The notes under the pieces were generated by a model. It was not told where the DNA came from and searched no databases. It saw nothing but the letters and a program-made list of their open reading frames with translations. Positions 49,640-59,666 of a stretch of 64,000 nt of DNA are shown here, one piece after another. The first letter of the stretch is position 1, and each line of letters starts with the position of its first letter. This stretch comes from Balanoglossus misakiensis (taxonomy: Eukaryota > Hemichordata): NCBI GenBank assembly GCA_040954595.2, contig CM082596.2, forward strand, positions 7,440,001-7,504,000, in the 5' to 3' direction. The position numbers and the translations under genes are program-made.

Positions 49640-49993
49640 TTGTTGTCATTGAACACCCTACTTAGGGATGCCTGTAAAATTTAATGCCTTGTCTGGGGAT
49701 GCCATTTACATTAGAAGTCCTGCTCAGGGATGCCAGTAAATTGAATGTCCAACCTAGGGATGTCCAGCCTAGGGATGATTTCTACGTTGGATGACCGTCC
49801 CAGGGGTGCCGTGTGTATTGAATGTTCAGCCTAGGGATGCCATTAAAATGAATGTCCAGCCTAGGGATGCCATTAAAATAAATGTCCAGCCTAGGGATGC
49901 CATTAACTTGAATGTCCAGCCTAGGGATGCCATTATTCTGAATATCCAGGCTAGAGATGCTATATATACAAAAATCGAGCCTTGGGATGCCGT
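49640..49993 (+). repeat. 30-bp tandem repeat (minisatellite)
   Basis: About a dozen degenerate units centred on GAATGTCCAGCCTAGGGATG plus CCATTAAAAT. The units between 49828 and 49980 are near-identical with a 30-bp period; those to the left are more diverged. On the plus strand it reads as ten-residue repeats NVQPRDAI.., but there is no other evidence of coding. It abuts the stop codon of the minus-strand coiled-coil gene and so lies in its 3' UTR. Confidence 0.9.
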
Positions 49994-52900
49994 TTACATT
50001 GATTGCATAGAGCCGTAACCGAATGAATCTAACAGAGAATTCACTCTCCTCGAGTTCGGAGGCGGTGCCGATCGGAAAGTGTGCGACGTGTTCGGCCGTG
50101 TTGGCGGTCGTCCTTTCAGAAGTTTCTCATCTTTCTTTTCTGTCGGTAGTGTGATGTGATCTGTCTCGCCCGCGCTAAGTTTCGCCGAGGTCTCCTCTTT
50201 CTTAGTGACCGGCGCACTTGATGGTCGTAGCTTGGGTATCTTCGGTTGATTGTCCAGGGTTAGGTCGGAGCACGCCATGCTCACGTTAGTTCTGTTGCGG
50301 ATGTGTATGAGCATCTGCAAGACAAGAGAAAATGGCAATATTGTTTCAGGTTGATTTTATTATACTGCAGTTTTGATTGTCTGCTGTAAAAACAATGTCA
50401 TCTCAATATCAAGGGTTATTTGAGACTTTGAGACATTCATGATGATTCAATGGACAAATGAATTTAGCAATCACCCAATCACATTTGTAGATAACATGGA
50501 ACATTCACATCTCTTTGTAATGTAACTGACGTGGTAATTCATTTTTTGATACTCACCTATCCTAGCCTGGAAGGCAGTGTGTTAGTGAAAGCAATGAAGA
50601 TTAGATAGATAAGTGATGGACAGAAGTTAGTTTTGATTATATCGATGATGAAAAGATGCACATTAGATAAGGCTAAGATGCAGGTTTTATTAGTGAGTGA
50701 ATTGAGAACAATGTTATTCACAGCAGTGACATACAAGACAAAGGAACACTTGCCACCAGGATGGGGGACTTGTATGTAGAATTTTTGTGTTGTAGTCATG
50801 GACACTAGAATAAATGTGTACATGTACTGCAGTGTTCTCCCCAGAGCAATTAAAGCATGGTGGCCACCACTCTTTAATTATGAGAAGACAATAGAAATTA
50901 ATTAACATAACAAGTGTTTATATTGTTATGTAAATTAGCCGCCATGCTTTCCCAGAATCCTGGGTAGAACACTGTTGTGTAACTGGTACCAGTAACAGGA
51001 CAGAAGTATAGCAACAATGATTTCTGAGAACATCTGGTCAGTTTTCTGCCAAGTCTGAATCAAAGCCTTCATCAGCACACACTCAGCAGATGGCTTTAGA
51101 GATCAACACTGCCTATACACTCTCACCTGCATAGTTTCTTTGGCATTGCTGAGCTTCTCAACGCGTTGCACTTCCGTGTTGGATTTCTCGTTGAACAGCT
51201 CGTCGCATTTCTGCATGTACCTGCGCCTGTGGAATGAAATCAGCAACAGTAAGTTCAACAACAACAAGAAGAAGAGCCGACCTCAGTCTGTGTTTATACA
51301 AGTCTGAACCGATTGTGACACCATATCTACCATCACCCCCACCCTGCCCTGCCCCCCACACACACACACAAATACTGCGGACAGACCATGGTTTTAACAA
51401 TGCCATTAATACTGAAAAATGTTCTGTCTCACACGTTTTCTTTCATAGGAACACCAAACATTGTAGGTTACTTCCTAAACTTTGGAAGCTATACAATAGA
51501 GTTTAGTATATGGTCACCTATGTAATAGCCAGTTACAACAGAATGTTGCATTCTAGCCAATCACAGATTCTCACTCAGTTGCCCACATGAAAAAAAAAGT
51601 GTGGCACACCTTTGTCGTTAGAAGATACCCTTCTAACCTTACATGGGCATATGTAAATTAGAGGTGATTGTGTTTCTTTAATTGTACAGTAGTGGTCATT
51701 CGTACCTGAGGTCTGTGTTTTCTCCCATTAGATTGTGCATCCTCTGTTTGTACTTATCATCGACTTCTTGTACTTTGTCTAGGAAATGTTCCTCAAACCC
51801 AATAAGACGAATTTTCTGAAGAGATAAAAGGAAATGTACAATGTCATGTTTTGGCTGCATAGTTTTCACACTGTCCTGTGCAGTGATCAGCGGGCAAGTA
51901 CATGTACTGGCAGTTCACATGAAATCTCTATGGCTTGATGTACCATCTTGACTTAGAAGAGAGTTCACACTTGGAATTAGACTTTCACAGAAGATTTCAT
52001 GCCCAGATACGAAAAAGATGATGTTAAGGATGTACGTTCAGTAAAATTGAAAGTATTGTCATTTTTTTTAATTGTGGATTTTTGGATTCTTCTTTGTATG
52101 TATAATGAAAATCCGTAATAAAATATAGGGGTCACCGCGCTTGTTTTTGAAATACAGAGCCATGAATTTAGCCGATAATAGAAGAAAACTGATGACTCAG
52201 CATTTTTCACCAATGGTTTGTCTATGGGCAAAATTTTTGACGCAATTTATCTCAAAATAGAGCGCGGTGACCCCTATATTTTATTTGACCAATGAATTTA
52301 TATTTGCTGGATTGAGCTATGTGTAAAATTTCGTGAAAATGACAATAGTAGAAGTTTGTTTTCTAGCAATTTTCAATGTAATCCTATGGGAAAAAGACCG
52401 GGCGCGCACTGTTTCCGGTTTATGTTCTGCGCGTACATCCTTAAAAGAACCTCTATAAACCGGACACCTTTGCAAACCAAACAATTTCTTCAGTCTTTTT
52501 GGTGTTCGGTTTAGACAAGGTTTTGCTGTAGTAGTACTCACAGCATCATCCAGTTCAAATTTGGTCTTTTTCAGTTCCTCTGTCACAACCTCCAACTGTT
52601 CTGACTTCTTGGTCAATTCCTCTTTGACACTGTGAAGCTGATCCAAAGCTTTCTTCATGTTTTCCATGTCAACTGCAGCCGTGGAAAACTTCTTATGGAA
52701 AGTCTGAGAGAGATTACAATGTTTGGTCAATTCTCACTACTGGTACCTTAAAAAGGGTTTTCCTACCTAGATGAGTGATAAAAATCTGATGTGGTCGACA
52801 GAAATTCAAGATGGTGGATTTCTGCAGGCCATGTTTAATCAATGGTGGGTCATAATTAAATAAACGTTTCATCATACTGGAATTTTGTAAAAAAAAATGT

Positions 52901-55900
52901 TGAATAGTTAAAAGAGTTCCATATACTTACTACAAAAACAAATTTTAGGCATAAAAACCATCACAAAACATAAGTAAATCATCATCTCTTCAAACTCTTA
53001 CTAAAGTGAGTTGTCGACTTTCTTACCCACAATGCAATTGTCATGTGATTTAACCCCCTAGTATGATGATAAAAATATTTAAAGTAGTAGGACTTGAATG
53101 CAAAACTTACATCCATTTCTCTTCTGTGATCCTGCGTGACTAAATTCAACTGCCTTTGGAATTCTCTGTTCATTGAATTCTTCATTCTTTCCTTCTCTTC
53201 CACGAACTCTTGTCCTGAAAGTCAACAGAAATTATATTGCAATCAGAAATTGACACAAAGTGTGAAAAAATGCCATAGCATCGAAAGCTGAGAAGATTCC
53301 ACAGCACATTTTCAAAAGTCTCTTCCTGTTGTTGACACAGCATTTGACCAACGAGTGGAGTTACTGAGTAAAAACAAAAGAAGTCGGCTCCTGGTCAAAG
53401 ATGGCGCCCTTCTGCACTAGGTGCTGCTGGCTAGCCCAAATGATTGACAGTGTCAGAATGACCTGCATATGTACTGCATACCTCCTGGAACATGAGATCA
53501 ACCCGGACCACCAAAGCAAGGAGAGACCTGACTTCAAAACCTACTAATACAATACTAATTTACGATATAATACTGTAAAATGGGTTATTTTCACGACAGT
53601 ATATTTTTTCAGATATCAAAAGTGGCAACTGTTACGCGAGGATCAATTTTGGCGCTCTCGCATTTCACTAACTGCATCGTTATCTCCGAAAAACATTTTC
53701 CGCGACTTTTTATTGTCACATTTTTTTGGCTCTCGCGTATTTCACGAAAGTATATTGCTCGCGAAAATAACCCGTTTTACAGTATATACATCGTCCACAG
53801 CACATACTTTGATCTTGAAGTGCCTCCTCCATTTCTTCTTCAAATTTCAGTTTCATGTCAGCTTCTTTCTTCGCCCACTTTTCATCCATCTCTTGTGCAA
53901 TATTTCCTTTGTAAGCTTCAAAGGCACCTTGCAAGAATTCCACTTCTCCCTTCAAACGAGCTAAAACAAAAACAAAAATATATGTAAAAAATCAAGATAT
54001 TACATTAGTGAAACAAATGTATGTAACAATGTAATTGCAATGTTTTAAAACTTTTTGGAAATCATGAAGTACATTTCCTTATGATTCGTCCAGAATGTGA
54101 AAATTTCAAACTTCAGAAGTGAGAAAGTAGTCTGACAAAAGAGCCATGATAAAAAGCCATGACACCTGGAGTGTGGCATTATTGATCTCAGGTACTCCTG
54201 AGAAATTGGACTGGGACAATCCAGAACTTAGTACAATCAAACCTGTGTTAGTGGCCACCTCTACATGTATATAGTGGCCACTTTGTTACAGTCCCTGTGC
54301 AATTTACATGTACAGTACATTGATTGACCTGATGACTATAAAGGCCACCTGTCTATAAAGGCCAGCTTAGGAAAGTCCCTTGACTGGCCTCTATAAACAG
54401 GTTCGAATGTAAAATATTCATTTGAAAAACTCACACTGAGCAGCCTGGGCCGCCGTCCTCTCCTGTTCTAGCTGCTTCTTTTGGAGCGTTTTCAAATCAT
54501 CAATCTGCTCCTCAAAGTCGTCTTGCAATTCTTGCATCTCTCGTTGATGGTCCTGTTCCATCTCTTCGATCTTCTCTCCCATCAACATGGCAGCCTGTGT
54601 AATGCAACATTTCAATGTGAGCACTCTAGAGATCTCTAACTTCATTTTTTATAAGACATTGTTTCTGCGACTACTGTAAAACACTTTATTTTTGAAATTT
54701 TTGCGATATCGAAAGGGGCCACTGTTTTCGCGAGTATTAATTTTCGCATTCTCTTATTTCATTCACTGCATTGTTATCTTAAAAAAATTCACACTGAAAA
54801 TTGCATCCAATGTAGGAATAACGTAAAGCATATAAGTTGAGTCAAGTTGGATTGAAATAATCGAACTGGTCAAATTCAACACCAAAAAAAAAAAATAGTT
54901 GTGAAGACTGACCCTTTCTTTGGTTGCTCTGTGATTCAATCTCTCCTCTTCTAAGTACAGACTGAGATCTGAAATTTGTTGCTGCAGTTGTTGTATCAGG
55001 GCATCTCTGTGAAAAGAACAAAAAAAGAATCATTAAAAATAAACAAAAAACACTCTCTATGACAACACTTAGTTTTTTACTACATGTACAGCAAAACGAG
55101 TTAAAGACACATATTTAAATACATGTACATGTAAACAGACATCTGGACAAAAAACTAGATAATTTCATATGACTTTGCAATTAAAATGCAACTTGTCAGA
55201 GATATAATATATGAAATAATTATTTAATCAAATTTCACAAATGAACTGTGCAGAATGAGAAGATCAAAAATGGAAAAAAAAAAACAATTAATATCATATG
55301 CTGAGCTGCATGGAGTCAACTGCAAAGCTTTCTAATGATAGAATATTGAATTATTCTATTTTTAAACAAACACCAACAGTTTACAACATATAGCCACTCA
55401 TGCTTCAGAGACTGTTCCGTAGTAGTGTGCCCTCAGTGGCAGATAACATCAAATCTTTCCTCTTATATTAATGCACTTGGATGACTATGAAGTACGAATT
55501 ATTTACCATCACTATCAAAGCACTGTATCAATTTAACATTTCATGCAAATTAGACATCAAATTAAAGCAAACAATATTTACCATTTTAAACATAACAACT
55601 GTAAACATAACAAGTTATAGTTTGGTGGTCAAATTTCAGATATAATTCACAGGCCAGTCACAATGACATCCAACAGGTAGAAAGTCATACAATTTTACCA
55701 GGTGAAATCACTGTATTTGACAAGCTAGGGAGTCTGAAGTTTCCTTTGGAAGTTAAAGATTCCCTAATAATCATAAATCTTTCACAAGTTGCTTGTCTTG
55801 CCTTGGTGTAGGATTTGCACATTGTTTTAGTTACACAAAAAATAATTGATTTTTCCATTCTCATCATTTCTGCTTCACCAAACATACTTTTCATTGATTT

Positions 55901-58900
55901 TTTTCTTCCTTCAAAGTACAGTTGGACAGAGAGATGTTTAATTTTCTGAGAAAAGGTGTGTTTTGATTCACAGGGAACATCACAAACAGTGAAATGCATT
56001 TTTAAATTCTTTTGTATCATTTTTTAAAATTTAATTACTGCATGATAAGCAACTGGTTCTGTTCCTTTGAAAGTTCAGTAACATTATTGTTTGTAGCTAT
56101 CATCAGGCAAACAGTTAAACAAATTCAACATGCGGCCAGTTATTGTTAGAAAAACTGTAAAACCACAATTATTAATAATGTTATAAACATGTCAATTTTA
56201 CTTGATGATTCAAGGATCTTTGCAATTTCACATGAGAGCTTTCTGTTTTGATGTTGACTGATTTTTGTAGAAAGACACTTCATGTATTGTTTAATTTGCT
56301 TTGGGCGGGTGGATACAACAACTCACTGTAGCTCGCTTGTTGAAGATGGAGTAAAATTCTGCTGTCGGTAATGTTTTCTCGTATTTCTCTGCCTCCTCGA
56401 GCCCAGCAGAACGGGAGGGTTCTTGATCCCCACATCAAAACCGACTCTTTGACCTTTAACCTTCCCACCTTCCTTCCCCGAACTTCTCACATTCAACGAC
56501 ACAATCACGTCACAATTTTACCCGACAACGAGCGCAAACGTATACACCACGTGACACAGTTATACACATAGCAAAGTCATTCCACAAAATAGTGTAAAAA
56601 TGCAGGGAGGAGAAATTAGTATCAAAAAGGGGCAAACCATGAACGCCAGAAAGGTGGTTGTGGAGAAAAATGGGGGAAAAAAACAGACCAGATGGAAAAC
56701 ACGATGTCAGTATTAAATGAAAGGAATTCAAAATATGCTGATAATGCAATACTGTCTTACTTATTTGTGAATTATATTATAAAATTCATGAAGAAATATT
56801 TAATTTGTTATTGGCATTCCATATGAATATCATGATTAGGATCCACCTATAAAGCCCTGTGCACCCCTTTTTATGTAAACTGGCCTAAATATGACCTAAT
56901 ATGGTAATTAATGCAAATTAATGTAAATTTATATAACACTGTTACAAATGTCTGCATAAATGCCAAGGCAACGTCCAATCAGAGTGCAGATGAGTATATT
57001 TTTTGGTCCTGAGACGGCCAAAGACACACAGACAGAGGACGCAAACACTGATGATGAATTTCTCAAAATTGAATGTGATATATAGACCATGTATGTTACT
57101 GAAATTAAATTTCTTTCCTCAGAACTACCATTTGATACTATGATTATGTTCATAATCGTTGTTTTTATATAAATTTTAGAAACTGAAACATTGGTACATT
57201 TTGTTGTGCATGTGCAATATCACATTACTGAATTATTAATAAATTTGTAATAAAATGATTTATGTTCATTATCTAAATTTGATCAAAACTGCATTGCTAC
57301 GCAGTGACATTGGTGTGCAGTGCATGATGGGAGATGCTGAACCAACGAGCCAATCAGATGAGAGCAACCGATGAGTTTGTGATAGTGAATTGGATTTGCC
57401 TAGTCCCTCCCTGAGAAAAAGAGTGGAAATTAAAGAGAGAGAGAGAGATTTTTTGGAGAGAATTTTTCTGACAAAAGAGGGTACATACCGAGAGGCCTTG
57501 GCACTTATAGGCGTCCGTTTTAAGCTTTGGTAAGTGGCAGAAGTCAGAACAGTGGAGGGGTGACTGACTGCGTCAATGTCAGAAAGGTTTGGAGGTTTTG
57601 ACGTGCGATCTAAGGCGGTTGGGGAAAAAAGGTGATGTAAAAAAGGGGTGCACGGTGACTTTTTAATCGTCCTTCATTTCACGTGCAAAGTTCGTCCACA
57701 CGCTCATGCAAGTCATACTTTGAACATCCATGCTGGTTTTAGTATATTTCTCTAGTATTTGTGAGTTTTGGTTTGTAAGACAGTATTACAGTTTGCAAAG
57801 GGTACTGTGTGTGTGAGTGAGGGGGAAAAAACCCCTGTGAAATGTGCATTAGTGTTAGATGTCACAACACAGCAAGCGTGGTTATCGCTGTTCTTGAAAC
57901 TAGACGATCCTGGAATTGTGAACAACGATTGCGACACATTCACTTACGTATGCTCATTTGCATGTTCGTGTACCTCTCTTTTTTTGGGAGGGGGGGGGGA
58001 TGAGAAATGCGATAAATATGGGAGAAAATGTCAGGGGTTACGATTATTGATTGTAAGATTGACCAAGCAAAGGGGTATAAATCTAGATCCACAAAGCAAA
58101 ACACACAACACTCTACATAACCCTGTTCCGCTTCAAATTCACAAAAAATTCACCCGTAGGAAATAATATTTCATTCATATTGTTTTATAAATGTTAGATA
58201 CCTGTAATATTTAGTTAGTCACTATTCCCTACATGTACATTAGCCACACAGGTAAAGCCCCCCCCCCCCCCCCCAGCCGATACAACATTTCTGTTAAACA
58301 CCCAGATTGAAACAAGCAAATTTTCTGCACAGCGAACAGCTTTTTTTAACACAGTTCAAAAATCTGGCTGATGTACATGCATGATGGCCTATGGCCCGGA
58401 AACTAACAAACCGCAAACATGCAACACAAAGTAGGCGATGCAAGAAATCAAAACGTAAATTTCATCCCCATCACTGTGTATCAGACACTGACTCCAAAAC
58501 AGATGATGAAGAAGTACGAATACAGTTGCCATAGTCACTCTGCAACATCATGCAAGTTCAGTCATGAGCCTTTCATGCATAAAGTCATTGCCAGGGGATT
58601 TACATCATGGTTCCATGTTTTCCAGAAAACAGAATAAAAATTGAAAATATTACTTCTGAAGATATTGTATTCTTACCTCTCAGGATCAGCTGACCTGTAA
58701 CGAAAAACAAACAAACAAAATACTAGATGGTTAATACTTTTCTCTTGATAGTTACAATCCAGTCAGAATCTTTACGTAACTGACAGAATCCAAATTACAA
58801 TGTACTACAAAGTCTGACTCTGATCATTAAACACTGACTCAGACAGAGAACTATTTGTGTGATAAATTAAAGGGACGAAGTCTCTCTCTCGCTGCCCATT

Positions 58901-59666
58901 TTCCATTAATTATGTTTGATACAAGACACCATTTATGTTATTCTACATGTGGATATATAGTGAATCAATCAAAGGGCAGAGAGAGAGAGAGACTTTGTCC
59001 CTTTAAATAAGCAATCTAAATCTAAACCTTTGGTACTAACAGCTGATCAAAGTTATGATACAACACAACCAAACAAGTCCAAAAGTTTGGGTTGGTCTTT
59101 TTACTCTAATAGGTAAATGTAAAACAATGAATGCTGTGTTGCTAGGGTACACACTGAAAACAGAGTAACAGGGCAATAAAACTTGGTTTTAGCTTTCGGA
59201 TCTCATAACATTTTATTAACTGGTCAAATCTTAGCACTTGATTTTCAATTGGAAATCTTGTTATGAATGAAAGAATGTGTAAAAAGTATACAGATTGGGA
59301 TACTGGATATATACATGTACATATGAGGAAATAAATAAAGACAGAAATAATATATGAAGTGTGTAAATGTATTTTATGGTATTTCAAACTGTACTTGCAG
59401 GGGGCAATCGTGGAATCTGTAAATAGGACACCGGAGTTGGCCAGGAGAAGCACACAAAACTACACATCTGAAAAATCAATCGTCAAATATGAAATTGACA
59501 TGTACAGACAAGTAAGTGAGTTACGGGGGAGGGTTCCTTACCTGGCAGACACTGTCCTCCTCTGCGGTGCGTCAACCAACCCTGTGTTGATTGTCACGGC
59601 GACCCGGCTCTTGGATTTCGACATTGTCATTCCGGGCGCTAGTTCATAGTCGCGCACACGCAGCTC
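49994..59666 (-). CDS. FLACC1: FLACC1 (ALS2CR12)-like flagellar coiled-coil protein
   Basis: Exons seen: 59666-59542, 58694-58677, 57609-57489, about 56388-56327, 55006-54913, 54594-54435, 53960-53808, 53214-53111, 52703-52542, 51815-51706, 51226-51127 and 50314-49994. The last eight join in perfect phase (about 400 residues). The core is continuous coiled coil. Matches to the flagellum-associated family include QQLQQQISDLSLYLEEE, EVEFLQGAFEAYKGNIAQEM then DEKWAKKEAD, and KYKQRMHNLMGENTDLRRRY. FLACC1 associates with the sperm-tail fibrous sheath in mammals. The last exon is disordered, with RPSSAP and RPPTRPNTSH, and ends SMQSM. The N-terminus is incomplete: exon 1 opens mid-protein (ELRVRDYELAPG), so upstream exons lie beyond 59.7 kb. 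Phases do not match between exons 2-3 and 4-5, so an exon is missing or a splice site is misplaced there. Another coiled-coil ciliary protein is possible. Confidence 0.65.
50830..50974. mobile_element. CAGTGTTCTCCCCAG MITE, family 5
   Basis: The terminal inverted repeats are CAGTGTTCTCCCCAG and CTGGGTAGAACACTG, with matching sub-terminal GCATGGTGGCC and GCCGCCATGC. About 145 bp, AT-rich centre, no coding capacity. It lies in the last intron of the coiled-coil gene. Confidence 0.8.
51503..51682 (-). mobile_element. TTAA-type MITE, family 1, copy 6 (degenerate)
   Basis: An older copy: TTTAGTATATGGTCACCTATG on the left and GAGGTGATTGTGTTTCTTTA on the right. The interior still has GCCAATCACAGATT and a GTGGCACACC block. 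It lies in an intron of the coiled-coil gene, between exons 51815-51706 and 51226-51127. Confidence 0.75.
52024..52444. mobile_element. TTAAGGATGTACG element, family 6
   Basis: About 420 bp, bounded by TTAAGGATGTACG and CGTACATCCTTAA, so again a TTAA target duplication. Inside, 52118-52141 and 52261-52284 form a perfect 24-bp inverted pair (ATAAAATATAGGGGTCACCG plus CGCT). There is no open frame for a transposase. Located in the intron between exons 52703-52542 and 51815-51706 of the coiled-coil gene. Confidence 0.8.
53571..53785. mobile_element. TACTGTAAAA MITE, family 4
   Basis: It starts TACTGTAAAATGGGTTATTT and ends AAATAACCCGTTTTACAGTA, with a TCGCG-rich interior shared with 21014-21224. 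Its end is about 22 bp from the splice donor of the exon ending at 53808. Confidence 0.85.
54236..54409. mobile_element. CAGTCAAACCTGT MITE, family 3
   Basis: A copy with ends ATCAAACCTGTGTTAGTGGC and AACAGGTTCGAATG (decayed). Interior blocks GTGGCCACT, ACAGTCCCTGTGCAATT and AAAGTCCCTTGACTGG match the other two copies. Intronic. Confidence 0.8.
54672..54790. mobile_element. Family 4 MITE, truncated
   Basis: The left end TACTGTAAAACACTTTATTT and the TTCGCGAGTATTAATTTTCG block are present, but the right end is missing. It lies just upstream (minus strand) of the exon starting at 54594. Confidence 0.75.
57988..57997 (+). repeat. Poly-G run
   Basis: A G homopolymer in a large intron of the coiled-coil gene; a poly-C run lies at about 58259-58274. 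Confidence 0.85.
58867..59006. mobile_element. Family 2 MITE, short internal deletion
   Basis: TTAAAGGGACGAAGTCTCTC through the TTTGATACAAGACACC and ACATGTGGATATATAGTGAA blocks, then directly AAAGGGCAGAGAGAG and ACTTTGTCCCTTTAA. Both TTAA ends are present but the central fold-back region is deleted compared with 2874-3227. Intronic in the coiled-coil gene. Confidence 0.85.

Noticed and set aside
49791-50018. Plus-strand protein of ten-residue NVQPRDAI repeats
   Set aside because: It follows from a 30-bp minisatellite in the 3' UTR of the opposite-strand gene; no promoter, splice or domain evidence.
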